Part shown: positions 34,189 through 45,850 of the stretch, in pieces | Position numbering within the stretch: position 1 is the stretch's first letter | Layout: every line of letters begins with the position of its first letter | Assembly (NCBI GenBank): GCA_947044405.1 | Contig: CAMRHE010000115.1 | Location: 1,736,001 to 1,800,000, forward strand | Origin: Leptodactylus fallax | Lineage: Eukaryota; Chordata; Amphibia; Anura; Leptodactylidae | Direction: 5' to 3' | DNA length: 64,000 nucleotides | Program-made: the position numbers and the translations under genes | The notes under the pieces: model-generated | Database searches by the model: none | What the model saw: only the letters and a program-made list of their open reading frames with translations | What the model was told of the DNA's origin: nothing

Positions 34189-35423
34189 CTAATAAAGCAA
34201 AGTAAATTTAAGTCCTCTGACGTCCCATTTTTTTTTTTTTTTTTTATAACTTACTGAATGCATACAGTTTGTAATTTTAAGCTTATTCAACATGGTTGCT
34301 CTGGTTTTGGCCCATGGCCTAATAAGGCTGAATTCAGATGTCTGAGGTCACCATATCCACCGAAATATAGCACCTTGCTAACTATGGCTATCCTTCAGAA
34401 TTGATCATACAATCTGTTCGTTTTTTTCATATCCCAGTAGACTAGTTTCAATAGCCTACATGACCAGAAATAATACATTAAAAAAATCCAATTAATGTGG
34501 TATACTTTGGTCAAAAATGGTCCTAGAATTTTCTAGTGTTGTTAGAATGTCATAAAAGCAGAACACTAAACAGTCAACAAAAAACTGATAGTACTGTATA
34601 TTTTTGCTACCTTTCGATAGGTCTTGCACTCTACGAACTGTACATATATTTCTATAACCATCCGATAATACAGAATGCTCTTGGATCTGGTGTCTCTCAG
34701 CTCCCGGCAGTGTTCATTTTACTGGATTTGTTTACTGACGTGTATTTAGAAGACCTGCTGTAACCAACCTTTTATTATGAGTTGCAGGATGACACTTTTA
34801 GGTCTTGTGTGGTGGCTTTTCCATTGCTAATCAAAAATATTTCCTCTTGGGGCAAAGTTTTTGTGTTCATCATATGTTTTTTCTAAATATATGTAGATAT
34901 GTATATGTGGCTGAAACGACTGTTACAAATAACCACTGTGAGTTTCATCTGAAAGGACCAAGTCTGGTGATTTTTATTTTTTTTTTTTTTTTTTGGTTTT
35001 TTATTTTTTTTTTTATTTTTTTTTTAGTTTTCTTTAACTTTCATATTACAGGGTAAACTTAACTTTGAAGCCTAGGAAGAAAAAAGATCTAAGATTTTTG
35101 GTTTGGTTCATCAGTTTTTGGGACAACAGCTTGGCAGCCATAAAGCCGTGGCATGTCCCATCTCTGCCTGCTTTATTAATCCTATTTTTCTGGAAATGAA
35201 TTTAAGCATAGAATACCATTTGACCTGTGCATTAGCCAATTGTATTTTCTAGCATGTCAGAAATACCAGTTATGGGGGCAGGATTATTTATGTACACATT
35301 CCACTTGATGAAAATGAATGTTATTTCGTACATAGATTGTAATACATATTCCTGACCCTCTGCTGTTATCAATGTTGTAGCGGGAGATGAACATATAAAC
35401 TGAGCTTGAGTCTTATAACCTTT
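34189..35423. other. AT-rich DNA without a gene
   Basis: T runs at 34229-34246 and 34977-35030. Nothing else was recognised. Confidence 0.4.
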
Positions 35424-35762
35424 TAAAGGGGTGGTTCAGTTTCAGAGAAATATTGAGACAAATGTTATAGTTTGTATAATGAAAAGTTGCACAATTTTCC
35501 AATATACTTTGTGTATCAATTCCTCCATGGCTTTCTAGATCTCTGCTTGCTGTCATTCATTCTGCTTACTTCCACTGGATTAAAATCAGTCCATGGTTAT
35601 ATGATGGACACATAGGTACACAGCTTGTTACCGGGCAGCCAAATACTGTAAAAAGCCATGCAGCTGTGTGTCCATGACATGACCATGAACTGATTTTTAT
35701 CCACTGGAAGTAAGCAGATTGACTGACAGCAAGCAGAGATCTAGAAAACTGAGGAATTGATA

Positions 35763-37398
35763 CAGTCATATGAAAAAGTTTGGGCACCCCTATTAATCTT
35801 AATCATTTTTAGTTCTAAATATTTGGGTGTTTGCAACAGCCATTTCAATTTGATATATCTAATAACTGATGGACACAGTAATATTTCAGGATTGAAATTA
35901 GGTTTATTGTACTAACAGAAAATGTGCAATATGCATTAAACCAAAATTTGACCGGTGCAAAAGTATGGGCACCTCAACAGAAAAGTGACATTAATATTTA
36001 GTAGATCCTCCTTTTGCAAAAATAACAGCCTCTAGTCGCTTCCTGTAGCTTTTAATCAGTTCCTGGATCCTGGATGAAGGTATTTTTGACCATTCCTCTT
36101 TACAAAACAATTCCAGTTCAGTTAAGTTTGATGGTCGCCGAGCATGGACAGCCCGCTTCAAATTATCCCACAGATGTTCAATGATATTCAGGTCTGGGGA
36201 CTGGGATGGCCATTCCAGAACATTGTAATTGTTCCTCTGCATGAATGCCTGAGTAGATTTGGATCATTGTCTTGCTGAAATATCCATCCCCGGCGTAACT
36301 TCAAATTCGTCACTGATTCTTGTACATTATTCTCAAGAATCTGCTGATACTGAGTTGAATCCATGCGACCCTCAACTTTAACAAGATTCCCGGTGCCGGC
36401 ATTGGCCACACAGCCCCAAAGCATGATGGAACCTCCACCAAATTTTACAGTGGGTAGCAAGTGTTTTTCTTGGAATGCTGTGTTTTTTTGACGCCATGCA
36501 TAACGCCTTTTTGTATGACCAAACAACTCAATCTTTGTTTCATCAGTCCACAGGACCTTCTTCCAAAATTAAGCTGGCTTGTCCAAATGTGCTTTTGCAT
36601 ACCTCAGGCGACTCTGTTTGTGGCGTGCTTTCAGAAACGGCTTCTTTCGCATCACTCTCCCATACAGCTTCTCCTTGTGCAAAGTGTGCTGTATTGTTGA
36701 CCGATGCACAGTGACACCATCTGCAGCAAGATGATGCTGCAGCTCTTTGGAGGTGGTCTGTGGATTGTCCTTGACTGTTCTCACCATTCTTCTTCTCTGC
36801 CTTTCTGATATTTTTCTTGGCCTGCCACTTCTGGCCTTAACAAGAACTGTCCCTGTGGTCTTCCATTTCCTTACTATGTTCCTCACAGTGGAAACTGACA
36901 GGTTAAATCTCTGAGACAACTTTTTGTATCCTTCCCCTGAACAACTATGTTGAACAATCTTTGTTTTCAGATCATTTGAGAGTTGTTTTGAGGAGCCCAT
37001 GATGCCACTCTTCAGAGGAGATTCAAATAGGAGAACAACTTGCAATTGGCCACCTTAAATACCTTTTCTCATGATTGGATACACCTGGCTATGAAGTTCA
37101 AAGCTCAGTGAGGTTACAAAACCAATTTTGTGCTTCAGTAAGTCAGTAAAAAGTAGTTAGGAGTATTCAAATCAATAAAATGATAAGGGTACCCAAATTT
37201 TTGCACCGGTCAAATTTAGGTTTAATGCATATTGCACATTTTCTGTTAGTACAATAAACCTCATTTCAATCCTGAAATATTACTGTGTCCATCAGTTATT
37301 AGATATATCAAATTGAAATGGCTGTTGCAAACACCCAAATATTTAGAACTAAAAATGATTAAGATTAATAGGGGTGCCCAAACTTTTTCATATGACTG
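35763..37398 (-). mobile_element. Tc1-like transposon (third family), inactive
   Basis: The element is 1636 bp between TA at 35761-35762 and 37399-37400. Inverted repeats of more than 150 bases begin CAGTCATATGAAAAAGTTTG and include TAATCTTAATCATTTTTAG. The transposase on the minus strand has a premature stop and a frameshift. Confidence 0.92.
35991..37000 (-). pseudogene. Tc1-like transposase with stop and frameshift
   Basis: I chose the ATG at 37000-36998; the open frame upstream lacks an ATG. The N-terminal part shows a helix-turn-helix (LSQRFNLSVSTVRNIVRKW) and the linker RSGRPRKISERQRRR. An in-frame TAA at 36571-36569 interrupts it. The same frame then carries WTDETKIELFG (first Asp) and FQQDNDP (second Asp). 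A frameshift near 36240 leads to the last part with SPDLNIIEHLW (Glu), ending at 35991. The spacing seems to be of the DD34E type but cannot be counted exactly across the shift. Length without lesions would be about 340 residues. Confidence 0.87.
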
Positions 37399-37492
37399 TA
37401 TACAATTTTCCAATATACTTTGTGGAACTTTTCATTATACAAACAATAACCTTTCTTTCTCAATATTTGTCTGAAAGTGCACAACCCCTATA

Positions 37493-38018
37493 ATTATTAT
37501 TCTGTACATAATCACTATACTTGGATATACTATATTGGGAGGGTGTTACAGTAAACCCTCAGCAGATGTAAACATTAAATGATTAATAAAAACATAATAT
37601 GGAAATTGATTTGTATGTTTGTGCCTTTTTGGTCTTCTATTGTGTTTTATTACTTAAAGGGAATGTGTCGCCAAAAATGGCCTGTTTTTTTAAATCCCGT
37701 TCTTATGAGACACATATTTTTAAAATAACAGTGGAGAGCCCATCTGCTAAAACTGGGTACCCACGGAACCCATAGACTGGGTTCCTATACTGAAACCGGC
37801 TGAGGGAAAAGTTCTCTGTGCAGGACTTTTCTCTCTGCCGATTTTCGGCGGAGACTGATGCAGATGTGAACCTAGCCCAAAACAAAACAAAAAAAAAAAC
37901 AAAAAACCAACCTTCTCCCGAGACACATTAGTGATGGGAGAAGGCGAAGATGATAACTTTTAGTTATAAAGTTAGGAGTTACTGACTGTAAAGTCAATGC
38001 CGTGTAGTTAGGCGACAG
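37493..38018. other. Short non-coding stretch before the LINE
   Basis: It contains part of a palindromic-type repeat (GATGTGAACCTAGCCCAAAAC at about 37863). No gene. Confidence 0.4.
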
Positions 38019-38035
38019 AAATCTATTTTTATTCT
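38019..38035. repeat. Target-site duplication, 5' side of the LINE
   Basis: AAATCTATTTTTATTCT here is identical to 45683-45699, directly after the element's poly-A tail. A duplication of about 15-17 bases is typical of target-primed reverse transcription. Confidence 0.9.
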
Positions 38036-38135
38036 GGGGCGGAGCCTAACCGTCGATGCTGATGGACGTCTGAGCCTGCAGCTCCGTCAGACACTAAGCC
38101 ACTACCTGCCTTAAAACGCTCAATTGAGGACTAGA

Positions 38136-39212
38136 ATGGGCAAGACACTGAGAGAAAGAAGCAGGGAACTACCAGGTACCCCCACGGGCAAGAATAACGC
38201 AGCGGAGGTGCATAAATTCTTTCACAAAAAAGTCCAGCGTTCTCCTACAGTGGCGCGCAAGATGGCGCTGGAAGAGGCCCACTCGGGAGACGCGGCAGAG
38301 GACTCAGATCTGGACAGCGCGTCGGGTACTGACCGGACAGACGCTATCTCCGGGGTGATTACCAAGTCCTTCCTTCGCAAGGCTCTGGCACAAGCAATCG
38401 CCCCAGTGCTCGCGGAGCTCTCTGACATACGGGCCGACATACACTCCGTGGGCAAAAGAGTAGACTCCCTTGAGTCGGCGTGCTCAGCGATTACTCTTCA
38501 CTCCTCTTCGCTGGCACAACGTATCGCCGATCATCATACCCACCTGAATAGAACATACGATGTTCTGGAGGATCTGGAGAATCGGAACCGCAGGAGGAAC
38601 CTGCGCCTCAAGGGCCTTCCGGAAACTCCCGCTTCTGAGGATCTGAGAGAGGTGATGTCGGCCATCTTTGTATCCCTCGTGGGTGCGGAAAAGGCAGCCT
38701 CGGTCCAAATCGAAAGAGTCCACCGAGCGGTCAGACCTAAACCCTCCCCTGCTGACCCACCGAGGGATGTAATCTGCGGGCTGCTGTCCTCCGCGGACAC
38801 GTCTGCTATACTAGCTGCTGCAAGGGAAAAAAGGCCACTTATGCATGCCCAAACAGAGATCCACCTATACCAAGACCTGGCGCCATCTACCCTGGCAAAG
38901 CGTCGGATATTACGTCCACTGCTGGAGGCACTACGGGAAAGAGGCCTTCAGTATGCATGGCTTTTTCCCTTCGGGTTGTCTGTTCTTAAGCAAGGCCGCA
39001 GGATAGTCATACGTTCACCAGAAGATCTCTCCAAAGCCTGGGCCTTGCTCGACATACCCCCTATGGAGATTCCCTCATGGTTGTCCCTCCCGGAGGACTT
39101 ACACTCCTGGCTGTCACTGCCCAGCTTTGAACAGGAAGGCCTGCAACAGCATCTCAGGTCGCCAAGACCTAGGAAACCCTCCTTGAAGAGACACATACAA
39201 GAATCCACTTGA
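38136..39212 (+). CDS. L1-like ORF1 protein (RNA-binding chaperone)
   Basis: About 358 residues with the stop at 39210-39212. ORF1 proteins of L1 elements form trimers, bind the element's RNA in the cytoplasm and act as nucleic-acid chaperones. The first 100 residues are charged and probably disordered. A helical region at about residues 80-145 has heptad-like Leu and Ile spacing (SDIRADIHSVGKRVDSLES), fitting a coiled coil. Then comes the family signature RNRRRNLRLKGLPE, the start of the RRM-like domain, and a C-terminal domain with LAPSTLAKRR. I chose the ATG at 38136; the open frame upstream starts without an ATG. There are no lesions. The high GC content differs from the surrounding DNA. 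Confidence 0.88.
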   Translation: MGKTLRERSRELPGTPTGKNNAAEVHKFFHKKVQRSPTVARKMALEEAHSGDAAEDSDLDSASGTDRTDAISGVITKSFLRKALAQAIAPVLAELSDIRADIHSVGKRVDSLESACSAITLHSSSLAQRIADHHTHLNRTYDVLEDLENRNRRRNLRLKGLPETPASEDLREVMSAIFVSLVGAEKAASVQIERVHRAVRPKPSPADPPRDVICGLLSSADTSAILAAAREKRPLMHAQTEIHLYQDLAPSTLAKRRILRPLLEALRERGLQYAWLFPFGLSVLKQGRRIVIRSPEDLSKAWALLDIPPMEIPSWLSLPEDLHSWLSLPSFEQEGLQQHLRSPRPRKPSLKRHIQEST

Positions 39213-40829
39213 TGTCGGTAATCTTACCACTGAGCTGTTCCTCTGTGTGGAGCTGACTTGTGTGTGAAAGGTACCTCTTGAAAATTCGCTGTGGAACCAT
39301 TCCCTCCCACTGGACTGGCCCAGACGTGAAGTACCTATATCCTACACTCATATCCAGGACTGCTGGCGGTTGAAGTTACCTTCTACCCTGGACCTATCCT
39401 CCCACACCCCCTCATACTTTCCACAACCTCCACTCCCTCATGACCTATCCCAGAAATTTGCCTTGTGCCCGATGGGCCCTGCAGCACCCACAGTAAGAGT
39501 GACTGGCACCCTATACCAGGTGGTTGGAGCTCTGACACTCTCTACCATTTTCCTCTCCCCCCCCCCCCCCTAGTTCACTGAGATGTCCAACTGTTTGAGT
39601 TGTTTGATGTACATGTCTGTGGGTGGGTTTTTTGACTAACAATTGTATTTGTGGGGCCTTCCACCCCCCGTCCCGGATTTCGGGGCTGGTAGTGCGTTTA
39701 TGGTGCTTTAGAGGAGGAGCGCAGGCACGTGGGGCCCCGTGGTCTCGGATGGCGGGGGAGCCCAGGTTGGGGAAGAGGTTCTTTACTTTAGTATGGAGTA
39801 TATTCATTCAGTGAACCAAAATTTTCACGTTGCACTGTGTACACTAGGCACGTCAGGGAACTTGCTAATTACGCCTACTTGCTACTAACTACTAACTGCC
39901 AATTACTAATCATTACTAACTGTTACTAATTAGTACCTATCGCTAACTATCAGGGGCTACCACAAAAACCATTACTAACAGCTAACTATTACTAACTACT
40001 AACTACCACCAACGGAATATCGGGGGTGGCGGGTTGTTGGGTGGGGGAGTGGGGCTCTCACACGGGTTTGTGGGGGCTCTCTGGGTAGCAGGGTGTCGTG
40101 CTGGGATTCCCGATGCCCCGGGAAGTTATGCCGCCCTAATACATAGGGGTGTGTGCACCACCCTAACCATATTGCTGGGATAGACCCCCATAAGGGATTT
40201 AGGTATAACCACATTGGAGATGTTTATGTAATCTCGGATTGTATTGATTCTGTTGTTAATGTTGTATTATATGACATGGGCTCATTTCGGCGCAATTATG
40301 GCAACTATCCCTGAGCCTACTTGCACTCTCATACTGTCCGCCTCCCGCCCGCCCAGACATGTCCGTAGGATGTCTCCAACTCTCACATCTCTTGTGTACC
40401 TCTACATCTTTTACACGCTGTTGCCTGTATGTAGTCCCCATTGCTACACGCCTCTATACGTATCTACTCCTGTAAGGTATGGTAATCGGCTGTCACGATT
40501 GGGACCATCTCCGTTTCCCCTATCCTTTTTATATTCTGTCTATTGACAGAGTAAGTGTTTCAAGCTTAGTGGCTGTCAGGCGTTGCCGCTAAATATTTGA
40601 TCTATTGACGGGCGCATTATCTTGGGCCCAACCTAGCTCTTGTACTCTTTCTCTCCTCTATCTCTATCTAAGCTTTCTTCACTTCTCTTCTTTTTCCCTT
40701 TCTACCCCTCCCCTTCCCCGACTGGTTGTCCTTCTACCCAAACCTTCCCACCTAACCTCTGTTTGTTCAAATACCCCTCCTCTCCCTCACCCTCCTTACC
40801 CATTGGACTCACATTGTCTCAGAATCACC
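39213..40829 (+). other. Inter-ORF region of the LINE
   Basis: There are about 1.6 kb between ORF1 and ORF2, unusually long compared with mammalian L1 (tens of bases). It contains a C run (39559-39570) and an ACTAACTACTAACT-type degenerate repeat array at 39880-40010. An open frame upstream of the ORF2 ATG (40605-40829) is pyrimidine-rich and Pro/Ser/Leu-rich and is probably not translated. Confidence 0.6.
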
Positions 40830-43800
40830 ATGTCCGAATTAGTTTTTACCTCCTGTAACACCCATGGCCTAAACTCCCCGAATAAGAAATCTCAAATTTT
40901 TACCATACTCCGTAAACTGCACACAAATGTGGCGTTCCTTCAAGAAACTCATTTCAAAACAGGGAAAATCCCTCGCCTCCCCACAAAAATGTTCACCACT
41001 TGTTTCCACTCCACGAATCCCACTGTTTCCTCTAGGGGTGTTTCCATTCTATTTCATTCCTCAGTGCCTTTCCAGTGTTCTCAAACTTATGAGGATTCCG
41101 AGGGCAGAATTCTGCTGCTAAAAGGCACTATCGCTACTTATAAATACACCTTTGCCAATTTCTACGCTCCCAATCAAGGCCAAGTGGCTTGGCTTGTTGA
41201 GGCTCTGTGCACACTGGAACTCTTTGCAGAAGGTTCTATAATCCTAGCTGGCGATTTTAACCTCACTCTCAACCCTGCTCTTGATGCCTCTAGAGGGACA
41301 TCTTCTATTCCCCAGAAAGCACTGGGTAGACTCCTGCAAGACCTAAATGACCTACATTTGGTCGATCTTTGGCGCCTGCACAACCCATCCGTGAAGGACT
41401 ATTCCTTTTTTTCCAATCCACGGCAATGCTATCAGAGATTGGATTATATCTTTGTCACTAGAGATCTAGCCCCGTATTCTCGGCAATCCCGCATTGACTC
41501 TATATCGGTGTCCGATCATGCACCAGTATGGGCTAGGTTAACACTGCGCCAACTGCCTCAAAAGGATTGGTGCTGGAGATTAAACGAAGCTTTGATGGAT
41601 CGCCCAGATCTAGTTGGGACCGTCAGGCAGCAGATGGAGTCGTACTTTGCCATAAATGCTAATGCAGACACTTGTCCCACCATTACTTGGGAGGCACATA
41701 AGTCGGTAATTAGGGGAATTTTCATATCCCTGGCCTCTAGAGTCAAGAGGGAAACTCAGGCGGAACTAGACAAAATTCTCTCAGACATAGCGGCAATTGA
41801 ACGCTCACGCAAGGCAAGTAGACAGTTGAATAGAAGCACTGAACTCCAAACTTTGCGAGAAAAGCTAAAAGATGCCATTAACGTCCGAACGGCTAAACAT
41901 TTTCTTCACTACCAACACAGGCTCTATGCACATGGGGACAAGGGGGGTAAGCTTATGACTTCGCTGATTAAGAAGCGAAAGGCCAAGTGCTTCATTTCGG
42001 TTATAAAAGATCAAGCAGGCAACACACACACAAATCCACCAAAGACATAACCTCGGCTTTCCTCTCATTTTACACTGGGCTATACAACCTAAACACCAAT
42101 GATCCTGAGACCGCTACAACAAGCAAAGTAAATAGGATAGAAGAATTCCTTAACTCCCTCTCTCTGCCATCCCTGTCGGCGGAAGACGCTTCGACACTCA
42201 CGTCCTCAATTTCTTTGGAAGAAATTAAATGTGTCTTAAATAGCTTCCCTAAAGGGAAAAGCCCAGGTCCAGATGGCCTCCCCTTACAATACTATAAAGT
42301 ATTCCAATCTGAATTACTACCGCATCTCTCTCGATCCTGTAATGCCCTGCTCTCTGGGAAAAAACTCCCCCGCCAAGCACAAGAAGCACATATTACGTTG
42401 CTTCCTAAAGAAGGGAAAGACCCCCTCTCCTGTGGTAGCTATAGGCCTATCTCCCTCCTTAATCTCGATCTTAAATTGTGGGCGAAAATACTGGCCACCA
42501 GAATGAAACATCTTCTACCCTCCTTAATACACCCTGATCAAGCTGGTTTTGTTCTGGGCAGAGAGGGAAAGGATAACTCCCATCGCTTACTCCACGTTAT
42601 CACCCATGCTAGGAAAACACGCTCGAGCCTGGTTTTGCTGGGAGTAGACGCTGAAAAAGCGTTTGATAGAGTGGACTAGTTATTTATGAAAGCTACGCTA
42701 AAAAAATTTAACTTCCCCCCTTAATATATAGAAGCGATCTTCACTCTCTATGGTTCCCCTTACGCTCGCTTAAAGATTAATGACACACTTTCCCCCAGTT
42801 TCAATATTACGAATGGGACCAGACAGGGTTGCCCTCTTTCCCCCTCCCTGTTCATTTTAGTATTGGAATCCCTATTACAGGTGGTTCGTGCTCACCCAGA
42901 CATATCAGGATTTAAAATAGGAACACAAACTATGCATTCCGCCGCCTTTGCAGACGATGTTCTGTTTATGGTGTCCAACCCCGAGAAAGGGCTCCCTGCC
43001 ATTGTAGAACTCCTCTCTCGCTATGGCTCAGTCTCCGGATATAAAGCCAATCTAGATAAATCGGAGGTATTAAATGTTTCTCTCCCCCCTAAACAGTCAC
43101 TACAAGTATCCGCCTCCACGCCCTTTAAGTGGACCTCAAAATCCATTAAATATTTAGGTGTCCAACTAACAGCGGATCCGTCTCACATCTACACAGAGAA
43201 TTTTCAGCCACTATTAACGGAAATCCGCACCATGTTAGCTTCTTATCAAGGAATGCCGTTTTCTTGGTTTGGTAGACGAAATCTATTGCATACTTATGTG
43301 CTTCCCAAGATCCTATACCGACTCCATATGTTGCCCATACGCCTCCCCCCGTATTTTTTCAAGTCATTAAGAAGTCTTTTCTCCACTTTCCTCTGGCGTG
43401 GCAAACGTCCACGGCTCTCTATAAGTCTCTTGATGAAGAAGAAGGTGGCGGGTGGCATAGGCATGCCAGATGTCTTAGGTTATTACAAAGCAATACAATT
43501 GAAGAGTTGGATTGAGCTCACTTCATCGGAACCACCCTCACTATTCCATAAACTTTCTGTCTGCACATTTGGGCCGGCCTGCCAAGTAGACCTGTGGCTG
43601 CATGGCTCCCCAAGCCGCAGCTCCCAATCAATTGATCAAATCCTGTTAGGCGCCTGTGAAACATGGTGGGAGTTGAAAGAAACACTGGCACCTTCCCCTT
43701 CGCCTCTAAGCCCTATAGGCATTGTACCTGATTGGTTGGGAAGGTCGAAGGTATCCTGTTCAGACATGTGGCATCGCCTGACTTCACACCGACTGCTGGA

Positions 43801-44589
43801 GGCTGTTGGTGAGAAAGCAGAGGTGAATTTTGCAAAACTGGAATCGCTGGTCTCTGACAAACCGCTGTCCTTTCTACATAAACACCACCTGCACAAATAT
43901 ATGCGGGACTGGCTGACAACTAACACAATACGAGTTGATCTCACTCCCTTCGAACGCAGCCTCATAGCTCGAAATAAATTTTTGTCCAAGACATCATATG
44001 TCCTGTCCACTTATGTCAGTCCAGTTCGGATACACAAACCGGCTTTCCTAACTTCTTGGGAAATGGAGTTGGGTGTGGTCCTCTCAGAGGAGCAAGTCAA
44101 ACAGGTATTACGAAATTCTCATGGCTTTTCCACCTGTGTGCGCCTACAGGAGACTCACTATAAGTTACTAACCAGATGGTATCATACTCCACAATGGCTC
44201 CATAAAATGAATCTATCAGATTCTGACATCTGCTGGAGATGTTGCACATTTGGTGGCAGTGCCCGGTAATTAGTCCGTTTTGGAATGATATTCAATCAGT
44301 GATTAGACAACTTTCTTCTCCGACCTTTAAGCTTAGCCCAACTATGGTCCTGCTCTCACTACAATCGACATACTATACCCCATCGAGAAATAACCTTATC
44401 TCACTCCTTTTATCAGCTGCCAATTCACTTATTCCTCGCAAATGGCTAAGTACTGATCCCCCATCAAAAATGGAATGGGTGGAAAAAGTTAATCAGATCT
44501 CACACTTCGTAGAATTGTCAAGCTGGAAATCCAGGACACATGCCCGTTTCCTTAAGACCTGGGCAAAGTGGAAGGAGCTGAGACTGTGA
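40830..44589 (+). pseudogene. L1-like ORF2: endonuclease and reverse transcriptase, broken
   Basis: The encoded enzyme would nick target DNA and copy the element RNA at the nick. The ATG at 40830 starts TSCNTHGLN. The apurinic-type endonuclease shows QETHF, FYAPN, GDFNLTL and SDHAPV (to about 41530). The reverse transcriptase shows GKSPGPDGLP, RPISLLNLD, HPDQAGFVLGR, DAEKAFDRVD, GTRQGCPLSP and the catalytic FADD at about 42945. The C-terminal Cys/His motif (CWRC, then HIWWQCP) is split by a frameshift. Lesions: frameshift at about 42020; TAG at 42677-42679, right after DRVD; TAA at 42722-42724; frameshift at about 44245. The final stop is TGA at 44587-44589. Confidence 0.9.
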
Positions 44590-45165
44590 GTCCCCCCACC
44601 CACCCACCCTACCTCCCCCACCCACCCACCCTACCTCCCCCCACCCACCCTACCTCCCCCCACCCACCCACCCTACCTCCCCCACCCACCCACCCTACCT
44701 CCCCCACCCACCCTACCTCCCCCACCCACCCTACCTCCCCCACCCACCCTACCTCCCCCACCCACCCTACCTCCCCCACCCACCCTACCTCCCCCACCCT
44801 ACCTCCCCCCACCCACCCACCCCACCCTACCTCCCCCACCCACCCACCCACCCTACCTCCCCCCCCCACCCACCCACCCACCCTACCTCCCCCACCCACC
44901 CACCCACCCCACCCCCCCACCCCCCACCCACCCACCCACCCTACCTCCCCCACCCACCCACCCACCCTACCTCCCCCCCACCCACCCACCCACCCTACCT
45001 CCCCCACCCACCCACCCACCCTACCTCCCCCACCCACCCACCCACCCTACCTCCCCCACCCACCCACCCACCCTACCTCCCCCCACCCACCCACCCACCC
45101 CACCCACCCACCCACCCTACCTCCCCCACCCACCCACCCACCCCACCCCTACCTCCCCCCTCCCT
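44590..45165. repeat. C-rich VNTR in the LINE 3' UTR
   Basis: It begins at the base after the ORF2 stop. About 30 variable units of CCACCCACCCTACCTCCC run to about 45165, then a CTC/CCT-rich tract to about 45250. The opposite strand is runs of GGG separated by one or two bases, which could form G-quadruplexes. The predicted Pro/Thr/His-rich and Gly/Val-rich frames here are translations of the repeat, not genes. Confidence 0.92.
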
Positions 45166-45682
45166 CCTCCTCCTCCTCCTCCTCCCTCCTCCTCCCCTAG
45201 TTCCTGATCTCCCTCCTCCTCTCTCCACCTATCCCCTCCTTCACCTCCGCCTCCCTCCACACATGGGTCTATACTATCTACCCTATATCACCCCACTACC
45301 CTACTTGAAGTCATTAATGTATCCCCTATTTTTCCCTCCCTTGTTACCCCCTCCCCCCCTTCCCATCATCTCGTTGCTCTCTCTCTCTTCTTTTCTTATC
45401 TATGTCAGTCCTCTCTGCCCCTTACCTACCACCTCTTTTCATTCAATGTTCTTCCTTTTTGTATTACAAGCCTAGGCTGCGCCCCATATGGCTCAGTAAT
45501 ATTTAGGATTGATTATTCCATAAATTGAGTTTATTGATATTACACAGCCTGCACTGATACAAATGTACTATGTTGGATGTACTTTATATGACTTTGTGCA
45601 CTGCTGCAAAATGTTTGCATGTATTCTCATTTGTTATACGAGAATCAACAATAAAATAAAAATATTATTAAAAAAAAAAAAA

Positions 45683-45699
45683 AAATCTATTTTTATTCT
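45683..45699. repeat. Target-site duplication, 3' side of the LINE
   Basis: It matches 38019-38035. The first A bases cannot be separated from the poly-A tail. Confidence 0.88.
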
Positions 45700-45812
45700 T
45701 TCACACTCCTTTAGTTTGTGACTTGAAGTGATAAATCTAACGTCTGACAGCTAACTAGACTGGGATATTTCTTAATTTGAGTTCTTGATCCCTTGAATAG
45801 TTATGGGGATAT

Positions 45813-45850
<38 letters not shown>

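Larger units (their letters stand above)
35424..37492. mobile_element. Palindromic MITE split by a Tc1 insertion
   Basis: The outer ends (TAAAGGGGTGGTTCAGTTTC and the complement near 37492) and the inner arms (ATGAAAAGTTGCACAATTTT against the complement at 37405-37440) match. The left arm between about 35520 and 35760 is itself a long palindrome (TCTAGATCTCTGCTTGCTGT on both sides). Removing the Tc1 and one TA restores the continuous order GAATTGATACAATTTTCC. The element alone would be about 430 bp. Confidence 0.75.
38036..45682 (+). mobile_element. Full-length L1-like LINE
   Basis: The element is about 7.65 kb. It starts GGGGCGGAGCC, has a short 5' leader of 100 bases, an L1-type ORF1, a long inter-ORF region, ORF2 with endonuclease and reverse transcriptase, a C-rich VNTR, a 3' UTR, AATAAAATAAAA and poly-A. 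It is flanked by a matching duplication, so it is not 5' truncated. ORF1 is open; ORF2 has two frameshifts and two stops, so this copy cannot move by itself. Confidence 0.93.

Noticed and set aside
44568..45200. Long Pro/Thr/His-rich and Gly/Val-rich open frames
   Set aside because: They are translations of the C-rich VNTR in both directions; no start context or domain.
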